Shown piece after piece: positions 45,775-59,560 of a DNA stretch of 64,000 nt. Each line of letters starts with the position of its first letter. Position 1 is the first letter of the stretch. The notes under the pieces were generated by a model. That model saw only the letters and a program-made list of their open reading frames with translations. It had not been told where the DNA came from and ran no database searches. Made by a program: the position numbers and the translations under genes. The stretch covers positions 310,001 through 374,000 of the forward strand of contig JAOTON010001480.1 in the NCBI GenBank assembly GCA_034440635.1, written 5' to 3'. This stretch comes from Lepas anatifera (taxonomy: Eukaryota; Arthropoda; Thecostraca; Lepadidae).

Positions 45775-46179
45775 CTCGGCCTGCGGCCTCGGCAGGTGCC
45801 ACTCTCGCGCAGGAGAAGCCGGTGACAATGTACGTTAGCCAAACAGTTCGATTGACAGGCGAGTTCTTTCAGCAGTTTGATACTTATAACAACGCAATGT
45901 TGGAGTTTTAGGTTTTGTGTTCTCATTATGGCTCCATTCAAACCCCTGTCTAGGCCCATGTTTTCCTAAATTAGCATGTCTCTGCATACTGCACCACGCT
46001 TGCCCTCTGTTCATATCATCAAAGAAATACACACACGCATAATGTTTGTTTTGTTAAGCAAAGACTGGGCATGACGAGAAGAAAGGAGATTTAATATAAA
46101 ATATGATGGGTTTTTCGACGGTATTTCACCTATACCTGCAGATTTTCACCCAATTCAGTCTATTTGTTACCGAATTATG
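45775..46179 (-). repeat. Alpha proximal half next to beta
   Basis: Mirror of 25,355-25,780, with CTACTACTAC then CCTCGGCCTGCGGCCTCGGC. No gene is seen. Confidence 0.72.
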
Positions 46180-48613
46180 CCCCAGCTCGAGACCTCAGCC
46201 CCACCACCGAACTGATGTCCTGGATCCGCCTATGCTCGAGCTCCTTACCCCACCCCCTTACATATGTCCTGGATCTGCCTATGCTCGAACTCCGTAGCCC
46301 CACCTCTATATTGCCCTGGATCCGCCTATGCTTGAACTCCTTAGCCACTACCCCTACTAATTTCCTGGATCCGCTTATGCTCGAGCTACCGAGCCCCACC
46401 CACGTACTGATGTCCTGAATCCGCTTATGGTTGAGCTCCTTAGCCCCACCCCCGCACTGATATCCTGGATCCGCTTATGTTTTAACTCTTTAGCCCCTAC
46501 CTGTTTTAACTCTTTAGCCCCTTGATGTTCTGGATCCGCTTAGGCTCGAGCTCCTTAGCCCCACCCCCGTACTGATGTCTTTGATCCGCCTATACACGAG
46601 CCTCTTACCCCAGCCCCGTACTGATGTCCTGGATCCGCCTCTGCTCGAGCTACATAGCCCGACACCCATACTGATGTCCTGGATCCGCCTATGCTCGAGC
46701 TCCTTAGCCCAACCTCCGTACAGATGTCCTGGATCCGCCTATGCTGGATCTCCTTAGCCCAATCCCCGTAGCGATATGCTGGATCCGCCTATGCTCAAAC
46801 TCCTTAGCCTCTACCTCCGTGCTGATATCCTGGCTCCGCTTATGCTCGAGCTCCTTAGCCCTGTCCCCGTACTGATGTCCTGGATCCGCCTATGCTCGAA
46901 CTCTTTAGCACCTACCCCTGTGCTGATGTCCTGGATCCGCTTATGCTTGAGCTCCTTAGCCCCACCTCTGTACTGATGTCTTTTATCCGCCTATACTCGA
47001 ACCCCTTAGCCCCACCCCCGTCCTGATGCCCTGGATCCGCCTCTGCTCGAGCTCCTTAGCCCCACATCCATACTGATGTCCTGGGTCCGCCTATGCTCCA
47101 GCTCTTTAGCCCCACCCCCGTACAGATGTCCTGGATCCACCTATGCTCGATCTCCTTAGCCCCACCCCCGTACTGATGTCCTGGATCCGCCTTTACTCGA
47201 TTTCCGGAGCCACACCCCTGCACTGATGTCCTGGATCTGCCTATGCTTGAGCTCCTTAGCCCCACCCCCGAACTGATGTCCTGGATCTGCCTATGCTCGA
47301 ACTCCGTAGCCCCACCTCCGTACTGCCCTGGATTCGCCTATACTCGAACTCTTTAGCCCCTACCACCCTACTATATTCCTGGATCCGCCAATGCTGGAAC
47401 GCCCGAGCCCCACCACCGTACTGATGTCCTAGATCCGCCTTTGGTCGAGCTCCTTAGCCCCACCCCCAGACTGAGGCCTGAATCCGCCTTTGCTGGAGCT
47501 CCTTAGCCCCACCCCCGTACTGATGTCCTGGATCCGCCTATGCTCGTACTTTTTAGCCCCACCTCCGTACTGATGTCCTGGATCCGCCTATGCTCGAACT
47601 CCTTAGCCCCTACCCCCTACTGATGTCCTGGATCCGCCTATGCTCGAGCTCCTTACCCCACCTTCTTACTGATGTCCTGGATCCGCCTATGCTCCAACTC
47701 CGTAGCCCCTACCCCCCCCACTGATGTCCTGGATCCGCCTTCACTCGAGCTCCGGAGCCACACCCCTGCACTGATGTCCTGGATCCGCCTATGCTCGAGC
47801 TCCTTAGCCCCACCCCCGAACTGATGTCCTGGATCTGCCTATGCTCGAACTCCGTAGCCCCACCTCCGTACTGCCCTTGATTCGCCTATACTCGAACTCT
47901 CAAGCCCCTACCACCCTACTAATGTCCTGGATCCGCGTATGCTGGAACGCCCGAGCCCCACCACCGTACTGATATCCTAGATCCGCCTATGCTCGAGCTC
48001 CCGATCCCCACCCCCGTACTGATCAGCTGAATCCGCTTATGCTCGAGCTCCTTAGGCCCATCCCCGTACTAATATCCTGGATCCGCCTATGCTCGAACTG
48101 CGTAGCCCCTACCCCCCTACTGATGTCCTGGATCCGCCTATGCTGGAACTCCCGAGTCTCACCCCGTACTGATGTCCTGAATCCGCTAATGCTGAGCTGC
48201 TTAGCCCCATCCCCGTACTAATGTCCTGGATCCGCGTATGCTCTAACTCCGTAGCCCCTACCCACCCCCTACTGATGTCCTAAATCCGCCTATGCTTGAA
48301 CTCCCGAGTCTCACCCCGTACTGATGTCCTGAATCCGCTAATGCTCAGCTGCCTAGCCCCATCCCCGTACTAATGCCCTGGATCCGCCTATGCTCTAACT
48401 CTCTAGCACGACCCTCGTACCGATGTCCTGGATCCGCCTATGCTCTAACTCCCTAGCCCGACCCTCGTACCGATGCCCTGGATCCGCCTATGCTCTAACT
48501 CCCTAGCCCCACCCTCGTACTGATGTCCTGGGTCTGCCTATGCTCGAACTCCTTAGCCCCTACCCCCATGCTGATGTCCTGGATCCGCTTATGCTCAAGC
48601 TCCTTACCCCCCC
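46180..48613 (-). repeat. 50-bp minisatellite array A11
   Basis: Collinear with the inverted A6 over its whole 2.4 kb. Differences are mostly single bases and small length changes in C runs, e.g. near 47,705 and 48,250. Confidence 0.95.
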
Positions 48614-49078
48614 ACCCGTAACGACCCCACCGCTGTGCCCCCTCACCCCGAAACGACATAGGCGGATCCAAGGGGGAAAGGGGACAGGTGCCCCCATGGA
48701 ATCTTAGCGCCCCCTGAAATTGTCCCGGAAACCCCTGGAAAGTTTGATGGCACCCCCTGAAATGTCGTTTTCCCCGAGATGCAGGTATCGGGGTCTACTG
48801 ATAGGTTTTAGCGCCTACTTGATAGGTTTTCCGGCCAAAAGTGGCGTCCCTGGTGTAGATAGCGCCCACCAGGAAGTTTCCCCTTCCACCTCGCCCCCGA
48901 TAGGCAATCCTGGATCCGCGTATGGGAACCGACATTTCAGGGAGCGTCATCGACCTTGAGAGGCGTGTCTTTACAATTTCAGAGGGCGCCGATGGTCGAT
49001 TGGGGGTTGGGGGAGGGGGATGGAGGGAGAAGGGTGAGGGGGGGCACCTAGCCTACTTATTCCCTGGATCCACCCATG
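48614..49078 (-). mobile_element. hAT-family MITE pair (outer, with nested copy 48,657-48,924)
   Basis: Nested copy from CATAGGCGGATCC to GGATCCGCGTATG, flanked by CGAAACGA and GGAACCGA. The outer copy ends CACCCATGG. Partner of 22,455-22,920. Confidence 0.65.
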
Positions 49079-50721
49079 GTCCAAAAACAGAAACATATTA
49101 CCCTTATTGTAAACTCGGACTTTTACGGTACTCTAATTACTTGTGATGCATTATGGGTAGTATTGGATACTTTTTACCAGACCATAAATAAACAGAAACG
49201 GCCGCGCCGATCGCCGGCGTTGCCGCGGCGGGGACGCAGGGGTGACGCGTGGTGATTTGCTACAACGTTGCGTGGAGAAACGGCATGTTTGTAAAGGTAA
49301 CTTGGTGTTTCATTGATATCTATGGAGATGGAATGCCGACATATCTCTCTTACCTAGCTGCAAGGAAAATTTCATTTCCCTCCAATGACTCTAACCACCC
49401 TAAACCCCGGTGTGAAGCAAAAATGAACTGATAAAATTACCACTTTGAAATTTATTTTACGGCTTAGAGCGCGGAAGCCGTAAGAGAAAAGTGGGGGGTA
49501 TGAGTGAGAAAAATGACGGCAACAAAGTTTTCTATCCAGCCGTGTTAAGTTCAATACCGTAGCTATCATGGTCTGGAAACCAGGGGCTGAGAATAAAAAT
49601 TTTAAAATCTTATATTTTATTTTTGCCTGTAAAATAAAAAGTTTCAGTCTGAAAGTTTTTATCTCTAGATATATAATAACGGAGGCTATTCTCTCTTATT
49701 ATCTAAAATGGGAACTAATTTTTATCATTTAGATCGGAAGATATAAGGGTTTAAATGAAATTTTGGGAAATGCAGACCTTCACGGAATGGGCCAAAAAGG
49801 ACACTTAAATTTCCGTTTTCGTTTTGTTTCTGTATTTGTGCAGTACTGCACAAACCGATCTCTAAGTTGATATTTGACTCAGAACCTGAACTGCTGTAGC
49901 TTCAGATATTTCGAGCCTGTAGTTTAGACCATGAATTTTATGCCAAATTTAGGGTGCAAAGTTTAAAAGCTAATTTAGAGCACTAAATTTAAAGCTTTTT
50001 CTTTCCAACTTTTTGTGTGAACTAAAAATTTGTCTGATGTAAAAGGGTGCAAGTTTGAAAACTGTAGATGAATTAGCAAAAAATAGAAAAATAAAAGTTA
50101 AAGATCACATAATGCAAAATTCTGGGCAAAATTTTGAAAATTTTATAAATTGACAACCGTGGTGCTTATTCATTTGGAAGTGCCTTCTATCCACAAAAGT
50201 TTTAGGTCTCTGATACCAGCGCTCAGAACAGACAACAACAACAGACAGACACGACGAGACCGGAAAAACTGTCAGAATAGAAGCCGTTTCTTACTTCGTT
50301 CGTCACCGCCTTCTGACCTCGGCCTGCGGCCTCGGCAGGTGCCGCTCTGGCGCAGGGGAAGCCGGTGACAATGTACGTTAGCCAAACATTTCGATTGACA
50401 GGCAAGTTTTTTTCAGCACTTTGATACTTATAACAACGCAATGTTGGAGTTTTAGGTTTTGTGTTCTCATTATGGCTCCATTCAATCCCCTGTCTAGGCC
50501 CATGTTTTCCTAAATTAGCATGTCTCTGCATACTGCACCACGCTTGCCCTCTGTTCATGTCATTAAATAAATAAACACACGCATAATGTTTGTTTGTTAA
50601 GCAAAGACTGGGCATGACGAGAAGAAAGGAGATTTAATATAAAATATGATGGGTTTTTCGACGGTATTTCACCTATACCTGCAGATTTTCACCCAATTCA
50701 GCCTATTTGTTACCGAGTTAT
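49079..50721 (-). repeat. Alpha module, copy 10, with hairpin
   Basis: Inverted partner of the deleted copy 6. It keeps the GC-rich block and has the 47-bp hairpin (50,271-50,317) between an (AAC)n tract and that block. The 130-codon frame at 50,223-50,615 simply reads through the lead-in and is not supported as coding. Confidence 0.75.
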
Positions 50722-52733
50722 GCCCCAGCTCGAGACCTCAGCCCCACCACCGAACTGATGTCCTGGATCACCCTATGCTGGAGCTCCTTACCCCATCCCC
50801 TTACATATGTCCTGGATCTGCCTATGCTCGAACTCCGTAGCCCCACCTCTATACTGCCCTGGATTCGCGTATGCTTGAACTCCTTAGCCCCTCCCCTTAC
50901 TGATGTCCTGGATCCGCCTATGCTCGAGCTCCCGAGTCCCACCCACGTACTGATGTCCTGAATCCGCTTATGCTCGAGCTCCTTAGCCCCACCCCCGTAC
51001 TGATGTCCTGGATCCGCTTATGTTTTAAATCTTTAGCCCCTACCTGTTTTAACTCTTTAGCCCCTTGATGTCCTGGATCCACTTATGCTCGAGCTCCTTA
51101 GCCCCACCCCCGTACTAATGTCTTTGATCCGCCTATACTCGAGCCCCTTACCCCAGCCTCGTACTGATGTCCTGGATCCGCCTCTGCTCGAGCTTCTTAA
51201 CACGACACCCATACTGATGTCCTGGATCCGCTTATGCTCGAGATCCTTAGCCCCACCTCCGTACAGATGTCCTGGATCCGCCTATGCTGGATCTCCTTAA
51301 CTCAATCCCCGTTCCGATAAGCTGGATCCGCCTATGCTCAAACTCCTTAGCCTCTACCGCCGTACTAATATCCTGGCTCCGCTTGTGCTCGAGCTCCATA
51401 GCCCCTTCCCCGTACTGATGTCCTGGATCCGCCTATACTCAAACTCTTTAGCCCCTACCCCTGTGCTAATGTCCTGGATCCGCTTATGCTTGAGCTCCTT
51501 AGCCCCACCTCTGTACTGATGTCCTTTATCCGCCTATACTCGAACCCCTTAGCCCCACCCCCGTACTGATGCCCTGGATCCGCCTCTGCTCGAGCTCTTT
51601 AGCCCCACACCCATACTGATGTCCTGGATCCGCCTATGCTCCAGCTCTTTAGCCCCACCCCCGTACAGATGTCCTGGATCCGCCTTTACTCGAGCTCCAG
51701 AGCCACACCCCTGCACTGATGTCCTGGATCCACCTATGCTCGAGCTCCTTAGCCCCACCCCCGAACTGATGTCCTGGATCTGCCTATATTCGAACTCCGT
51801 AGCCCCACCTCCGTACTGCCCTGGATTCGCCTATACTCGAACTCTTTAGCCCCTACCACCCTACTAATGTCCTGGATCCGCCTATGCTCGAGCTCCTTAG
51901 CCCCACCCCCGTACTGAGGCCTGGATCCGCCTATGCTGAACTCCGTAGCCCCACCCCCACTGATGCCCTGGATCCGCCTATGCTCGACCCTTACCCCACC
52001 TTACTGATGTCCTGGATCCGCCTATGGTCGAACTCCGTAGCCCCACCTCCGTACTGCCCTGGATCCGCCTATGCTCGAACTCTTTAGCCCCTACCCACTG
52101 CTGATGTCCTGGATCCGCTTATGCTCGAGCTCCTTACCCTTACCCCCGTGCTGATGTCTTTGATCCGCCTATACTCAAGCCCTTTAGCCCCACCCCGTAC
52201 TGATGTCCTAGATCCGCCTCTGCTCGAGCTCCTTAGCCCCACACCCATACTGATGTCCTTGATCAGCCTATGCTCGAGCTCCTTGTCTCCACCCGTACAG
52301 ATGTCCTGGATCCGCTTATGCTCGACTCTTAGCCCCATCCCGTACTAATATCTGGATCCGCTATGCTCAACTCCACTAACCCGTAGCCTACCCCCTACTG
52401 ATGTCCTGGATCCGCCTATGCTGGAACTCCCGAGTCTCACCCCGTACTGATGTCCTGAATCCGCTAATGCTCAGCTGCTTAGCCCCATCCCGTACTAACG
52501 TCCTGGATCCGCCTATGCTCTAACTCCTAGCCCGACCTTCGTACCGATGTCCTGGATCCGCCTATGCTCTAACTCCCTAGCCCACCCTCGTACCGATGTC
52601 CTGGATCCGCTTATGCTCTAGCTCCTTAGCCCCACCCGCGTACTGATGTCCTGGATCCGCCTATGCTCGAACTCTTTAGCCCCTACCCCCATGCTGATGT
52701 CCTGGATCCGCTTATGCTCGAGCTCCTTACCCC
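50722..52733 (-). repeat. 50-bp minisatellite array A12
   Basis: Partner of A5. The distal part near 51,900-52,530 is rich in shortened monomers (e.g. lacking one of the GGCC blocks), suggesting many small deletions. Confidence 0.95.
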
Positions 52734-53201
52734 CACACCCGTAACGACCCCACCTCCGTGCCCCCCCGAAACGACATAGGCGGATCCAAGGCGGAAAGGG
52801 GACAGGTGCCCCCATAGAATCTTAGCGCCCCCTGAAATTGTCCCGGAAACCCCTGGAAAGTTCGATGGCACCCCCTGAAATGTCGTTTTCCCCGAGATGC
52901 AGGTATCGGGGTCTACTGATAGGTTTTAGCGCCTACTTGATAGGTTTTCCGGCCAAAAGTGGCGTCCCTGGTGTAGATAGCGCCCACCAGGAAATTTCCC
53001 CTTCCACCTCGCTCCCGATAGGCAATCCTGGATCCGCGTATGGGAAGCGACATTTCAGGGAGCGTCATCGACCTTGAGAGGCGTGTCTTTACAATTTCAG
53101 AGGGCGCCGATGGTCGATTGGGGGGTTGGGGAGGGGGGATGGGGCGAGAAGGGTGAGTGGGGGGGGCACCTAGCCTACTTATTCCCTGGGATCCACCCAT
53201 G
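52734..53201 (-). mobile_element. hAT-family MITE pair (outer, with nested copy 52,775-53,042)
   Basis: Nested termini CATAGGCGGATCC and GGATCCGCGTATG; outer terminus ATCCACCCATGG, with one extra G before it. Confidence 0.65.
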
Positions 53202-54779
53202 GTCCAAAAACAGAAACATAATACTCTTATTGTAAACTCGGACTTTTACGGTACTCTAATTACTTGTGATGCATTATGGGTAGTAATGGGTACTTTTTAC
53301 CAGACCATAAATAAACAGAAACGGCCGCGCCGATCGCCGGCGTTGCCGCGGCGTGGACGCACGGGTGACGCGTGGTGATTTGCTACAACGTTGCGTGGAG
53401 AAACGGCATGTTTGTAAAGGTAACTTGGTGTTTCATTGATATCTATGCAGATGGAATGTCGACATATGTCTCTTACCTAGCTGCATGCAAAATTTCATTT
53501 CCTTCCAATGACTCTAACCACCCTAAACCCCGGTGTGAAGCAAAAATGAACTGATAAAATAACCACTTTGAAATGTACTTTACGGCTTATAGCGCGGATA
53601 CCGTAAGAGATAAGTGGGGGGTATGAGTGAGAAAAATGACGGCAACGAAGTTTTCTATCCAGCCGTGTTAAGTTCAATACCGTAGCTATCATGGTCTGGA
53701 AACCAGGGGGCTGAGAATAAAAATTTTAAAAACTTATATTTTATTTTTGCCTATAAAATAAAAAAGTTTCAGTCTGAAAGTTTTTATCTCTAAATAAATA
53801 ATAAAGGAGGCTAATCTCTTTTATTATCTGAAATGGGAATTAATTTTTATCAATTAGATCGGAAGATATAAGGGTTTGAATGATATTTTGGGAAATGCAG
53901 ACCTTCACGGAATGGGCCAAAAGGGACCCTTAACTTTCCGTTTTTGTTTTGTTTCTGTGTTTGTGCAGTACTGCACAAACTGGCCTTTAAGTTGATATTT
54001 GACTCAGAACCTGAACTGCTGTAGCTTCAGATATTTCGAGCCTGTAGTTTAGACCATGAGTTTTATGCCAAATTTAGGGTGCAAAGTTTAAAAACTAATT
54101 TAGAGCCCTAAATTTAAAGCTTTTTCTTTCCAACTTTTTGTGTGAACTACAAATTCCCTGATGTAAAAGGGTGCATGTTTAAAGACTGTAGATGAATTAG
54201 CAAAAAATAGAAAAATAAAAGTTGAAAATCACATAATGCAAAATTCTGGGAAAATTTTTAAAATTTTGAAAATTGACAACCGTGGTGCTTATTCATTTGG
54301 AAGTGCCTTCTATCCACAAAAGTTTTAGGTCTTTGATACCAGCGCTCAGAACAGACAACAACAACAACAACAGACCTCGGCCTGCGGCCTCGGCAGGTGC
54401 CGCTCTGGCGCAGGAGAAGCCGGTGACAATGTACGTTAGCCAAACAGTTTGATTGACAGGCGAGTGTTTTCAGCAGTTTGATACTTATAACAACGCAATG
54501 TTTGATTTTTAGGTGTTGTGTTCTCATTATGCCTTCATTTACTCCCCTGTCTAGGCCCATGTTTTCCTAAATTAGCATGTATCTGCATACTGCACCACGC
54601 TTGCCCTCTGTTCATGTCATGAAATAAATAAACACACGTATAATGTTTGTTTTGTTAAGCAAAGACTAGGCATGACCAGAAGAAAGGCGATGCAATATAA
54701 AATATGACGGGTTTTCCGACAGTATTTCACCCTATACCTGCAGATTTTCACCCAATTCAGCCTATTTGTTACCGAGTTA
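53202..54779 (-). repeat. Alpha module, copy 11
   Basis: Matches both 4,450-5,770 and 17,266-18,840 in the left arm. Its distal tail continues only with the latter. This is the site of the arm-length difference. Confidence 0.8.
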
Positions 54780-57470
54780 TGCCCCAGCTCGAGACCTCAG
54801 CCCCACCACCGAACTAATGTCCTGGATCCGCCTATGCTCGAGCTCCTTACCCCACCCCCTTACATATGTCCTGGATCTGCCTATGCTCGAACCCTGTAGC
54901 CCCACCTCTATACTGCCCTGGATCCGCCTATGCTTGAACTCCTTAGCCCCTACCCCTACTGATGTCCTGGATCCGCCTATGCTTGAGCTCCCGAGCCCCA
55001 CCTCCGTACAGATGTCCTGGATCCGCCTATGCTGGATCTCCTTAGCCCAATCCCCGTATCGATATGCTGGATCCGCTTATGCTCAAACTCCTTAGCCTCT
55101 ACCCCCGTACTGATATCCTGGCTCCGCTTATGCTCGAGCTTCTTAGCCCCACCCCCGTACTGATGTCCTGGATCCGCCTATGCTCGAACTCTTTAGCCCT
55201 TACCCCTGTGCTGATGTCCTGGATCCGCCTTATGCTTGAGCTCCTTAGCCCCACCTCTGTACTGATGTCCTTTATCCGCCTATACTCGAACCCCTTAGCC
55301 CCACCCCCCGTACTGATGCCCTGGATCCGCCTCTGCTCGAGCTCCTTAGCCCCACACCCATACTGATGTCCTGGATCCGCCTATGCTACAGCTCTTTAGC
55401 CCCACCCCCGTACAGATGTCCTGGATCCACCTATGCTCGATCTCCTTAGCCCCACCCCCGTACTGATGTCCTGGATCCGCCTTTACTCGAGCTCCGGAGC
55501 CACACCCCTGCACTGATTTTCTGGATCCGCCTATGCTCGAGCTCCTTAGCCCCACCCCGAACTGATGTCCTGGGGCTTGCCTATGCTCGAACTCCGTACC
55601 CCACCTCCGTACTGCCCTGGATTCGCCTATACTCGAACTCCTTTAGCCCCTACCACCCTACTAATGTCCTGGATCCGCCTATGCTGGAGTCTGACGCTCC
55701 GAGCCCCACCACCGTACTGATGTCCTAGATCCGCCTATGCTCGAGCTCCCGAGCCCCACTCCCGTACTGATCAGCTGAATCCGCTTATGCTCGAGCTCCT
55801 TAGCCCCACCCCTGTACTGATGTCCTGGATCCGCCTATGCTCGAACTCCTTAGCCCCTACCCCCATACTGATATCCTGGATCCGCTTATGTTTTAACTCT
55901 TTAGCCCCTACCTGTTTTAACTCTTTAGCCCCTTGATGTCCTGGATCCGCTTAGGCTCGAGCTCCTTAGCCCCACCCCCGTACTGATGTCTTTGATCCGC
56001 CTATACTCGAGCCCCTTAGCCCCAGCCCCGTACTGATGTCCTGGATCCGCCTCTGCTCGAGCTCCTTAGCCCGACACCCATACTGATGTCCTGGATCCGC
56101 CTATGCTCGAGCTCCTTAGCCCCACCTCCGTACAGATGTCCTGGATCCGCCTATGCTGGATCTCCTTAGCCCAATCCCCGTACCGATATGCTGGATCCGC
56201 CTATGCTCAAACTCCTTAGCCTCTACCCCCGTACTGATATCCTGGCTCCGCTTATACTCGAGCTCCTTAGCCCCACCCCCGTACTGATGTCCTGGATCCG
56301 CCTATGCTCGAACTCTTTAGCACCTACCCCCGTACTGATGTCCTGGATCCGCTTATGCTTGAGCTCCTTAGCCCCACCTCTGTACTGATGTCCTTTATCC
56401 GCCTATACTCGAACCCCTTAGCCCCACCCCCGTACTGATGTCCTGGATCCGCCTCTGCTCGAGCTCCTTAGCCCCACACCCATACTGATGTCCTGGATCC
56501 GCCTATGCTCCAGCTCTTTAGCCCCACCCCGTACAGATGTCCTGGATCCACCTATGCTCGATCTCCTTAGCCCCACCCCCGTACTGATGTCCTGGATCCG
56601 CCTTTACTCGAGCTCCGGAGCCCCACCCCTGCACTGATGTCCTGGATCCGCCTATGCTCGAGCTCCTTAGCCCCACCCCCGAACTGATGTCCTGGATCCG
56701 CCTATGCTCGAACTCCGTAGCCCCACCTCCGTACTGATGCCCTGGATTCGCCTATACTCGAACTCCTTAGCCCCTACCCCCTACTGATAGTCCTGGATCC
56801 GCCTATGCTGGAACGCCCGAGCCCCACCACCGTACTGATGTCCTGGATCCGCCTATGCTCGAGCTCCTTAGCCCCACCCCGTACTGATGTCCTGGATCCG
56901 CCTATGCTCGAAGCTCCTTAGCCCCACCCCCGTACTGATGTCCTGGATCCGCCTATGCTCGAACTGCTTAGCCCCACCCCCCTACTGATGTCCTGGATCC
57001 GCCTATGCTCGAACTCCTGAGCCCCACCCCCGTACTGATGTCCTGAATCCGCTTATGCTCGAGCTCCTTAGCCCCATCCCCGTACTAATGTCCTGGATCC
57101 GCCTATGCTCGAACTCCGTAGCCCCTACCCCCCTACTGATGTCCTGGATCCGCCTATGCTGGAACTCCCGAGTCTCACCCCGTACTGATGTCCTGAATCC
57201 GCTAATGCTCGAGCTCCTTAGCCCCATCCCCGTACTAATGTCCTGGATCCGCCTATGCTCGAACTCTCTAGCACACCCTCGTACTGATGTCCTGGATCCG
57301 CCTATGCTCTAACTCCCTAGCCCGACCCTCGTACCGATGTCCTGGATCCGCCTATGCTCTAACTCCCTAGCCCCACCCTCGTACTGATGTCCTGGCTCCG
57401 CCTATGCTCGAACTCTTTAGCCCCTACCCCCATGCTGATGCCCTGGATCCGCTTATGCTCGAGCTCCTTA
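54780..57470 (-). repeat. 50-bp minisatellite array A13
   Basis: The longest array, about 2.7 kb, against 1.5 kb in A1. Internal duplication is clear: 55,060-55,560 and 56,190-56,640 carry the same succession of variant monomers. Confidence 0.95.
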
Positions 57471-57939
57471 CCCCCCACACCCGTAACGACCCCACCTGCG
57501 TGCCCCCCCCCCGAAATGACATAGGCGGATCCAAGGGGGAAAGGGGACAGGTGCCCCCCATAGAATGTTAGCGCCCCCTGAAATTGTCCCGGAAACCCCT
57601 GGAAAGTTCGATGGCACCCCCTGAAATGTCGTTTTCCCCGAGATGCAGGTATCGGGGTCTACTGATAGGTTTTAGCGCCTACTTGATAGGTTTTCTCGGC
57701 CAAAAGTGGCGTCCCTGGTGTAGATAGCGCCCACCAGGAAGTTTCCCCTTCCACCTCGCCCCCGATAGGCAATCCTGGATCCGCGTATGGGAAGCGACAT
57801 TTCAGGGAGCGTCATCGACCTTGAGAGGCGTGTCTTTACAATTTCAGAGGGCGCCGATGGTCGATTGGGGGTTGGGGGAGGGGGATGGGGGAGAAGGGTG
57901 GGGGGCACCTAGCCTACTTATTCCCTGGATCCACCCATG
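57471..57939 (-). mobile_element. hAT-family MITE pair (outer, with nested copy 57,520-57,789)
   Basis: Partner of 2,500-2,967. Nested copy CATAGGCGGATCC to GGATCCGCGTATG; outer end CCACCCATGG. Confidence 0.65.
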
Positions 57940-59560
57940 GTCCAAAAACAGAAACATAATACTCTTATTGTAAACTCGGACTTTTACGGTACTCTAATTA
58001 CTTGTGATGCATTATGGGTAGTATTGGGTACTTTTTTACCAGACCATAAATAAACAGAAACGGCCGCGCCGATCGCCGGCGTTGCCGCGGCGTGGACGCA
58101 GGGGTGACGCGTGGTGATTTGCTACAAAGATGCGTGGAGAAACGGCATGTTTGTAAAGGTAACTTGGTGTTACATTGATATCTTTGCAGATGGAATGTCG
58201 ACATATGTCTCTTACCTAGCTGCATGCAAAATTTCATTTCCCTCCAATGACTCTAACCACCCTAAACCCCGGTGTGAAGCAAAAATGAACTGATAAAATT
58301 ACCACTTCGAAATGTATTTTACGGCTCATAGCGCGGAAACCGTAAGAGATAAGTGGGGTGTATGAGTGAGAAAAATGACGGCAACAAAGTTTTCTATCCA
58401 GCCGTGTTAAGTTCAATACCGTAGCTATCATGGTCTGGAAACCAGGGGGCTGTGAATAAAAATTTTAAAAACTTATATTTTATTTTTGCCTATAAAATAA
58501 AAAGTTTCAGTCTGAAAGTTTTTATCTCTAAATACATAATAAAGGAGGCCATTCTCTTTTATTATCTGAAATGGGAACTTATTTTTATCAATTAGATCGG
58601 AAGATATAAGGGTTTAAATGTTATTTTGGGAAATGCAGACCTTCACGGAATGGGCCAAAAAGGACCCTTAAATTTCCGTTTTTGTTTTGTTTTTGTGTTT
58701 GTGCAGTACTGCACAAACCGGCCTTTAAGTTGATATTTGACTCAGAACCTGAACTGCTGTAGCTTCAGATATTTCGAGCCTGTAGTTTAGACCATGAGTT
58801 TTATGCCAAATTTAGGGTGCAAAGTTTAAAAGCTAATTTAGAGCCCTAAATTTAAAGCTTTTTCTTTCCAACTTTTTGTGTGAACTACAAATTTGTCTGA
58901 TGTAAAAGGGTGCAAGTTTGAAGACTGTAGATGAATTAGCAAAAAATAGAAAAATAAAAGTTAAAAATCACATAATGCAAAATTCTGGGCAAAATTTTGA
59001 AAATTTTGAAAATTGACAACCGTGGTGCTTAGTCATTTGGAAGTGCTTTCTATCCACAAAAGTTTTAGGTCTCTGATACATGCGCTCAGAACAGACAACA
59101 ACAACAACAGACAACGACGAGACCGGAAAAACTGTCAGAACAACAACAGACTTCGGCCTGCGGCCTCGGCAGGTGCCGCTCCGGCGCAGGAAAAGCCGGT
59201 GACAATGTACGTTAGGCAAACAGTTCAATTGACAGGCGAGTGTTTTCAGCTGTATGATACTTATACCAACGCAATTTTCGGACTTTAGGTCCTGTGTTCT
59301 CATTATAACTCCATTCAATCCCCTTTGTAAGCCCATGTTTTCCTAAATTAGCATGTCTCTGCACACTGCGCCACGTTTACCCCCTGTTCATGTCATGAAA
59401 TAAGTAAACACACGTATAATGGTTGTTTTGTTAAGCAAAGACTGGGCATGACCAGAAGAAAGGAGATACAATATAAAATATGATGGGTTTGCCGACTGTA
59501 TTTCACCTATACCTGCAGATTTTCACCCAATTCACCCAATTTGTTAACGAGTTAGCTTCG
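57940..59560 (-). repeat. Alpha module, copy 12
   Basis: Partner of 921-2,499. It carries about 33 extra bases near 59,110-59,150, a fragment of the hairpin sequence flanked by AACAACAAC on both sides; the left arm lacks these. No gene is seen. Confidence 0.78.

Noticed and set aside
50223..50615. A 130-codon minus frame in the alpha lead-in.
   Set aside because: Other copies of the same sequence are interrupted. It crosses the hairpin and an (AAC)n tract.
2826..57227. Dozens of 60-137 codon open frames rich in GSRTSVRGWG-like or LDPPMLELLSP-like words on both strands.
   Set aside because: They are translations of the 50-bp minisatellite, which has few stops and changes frame every monomer. 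Sense and antisense are equally open and indels are frequent.
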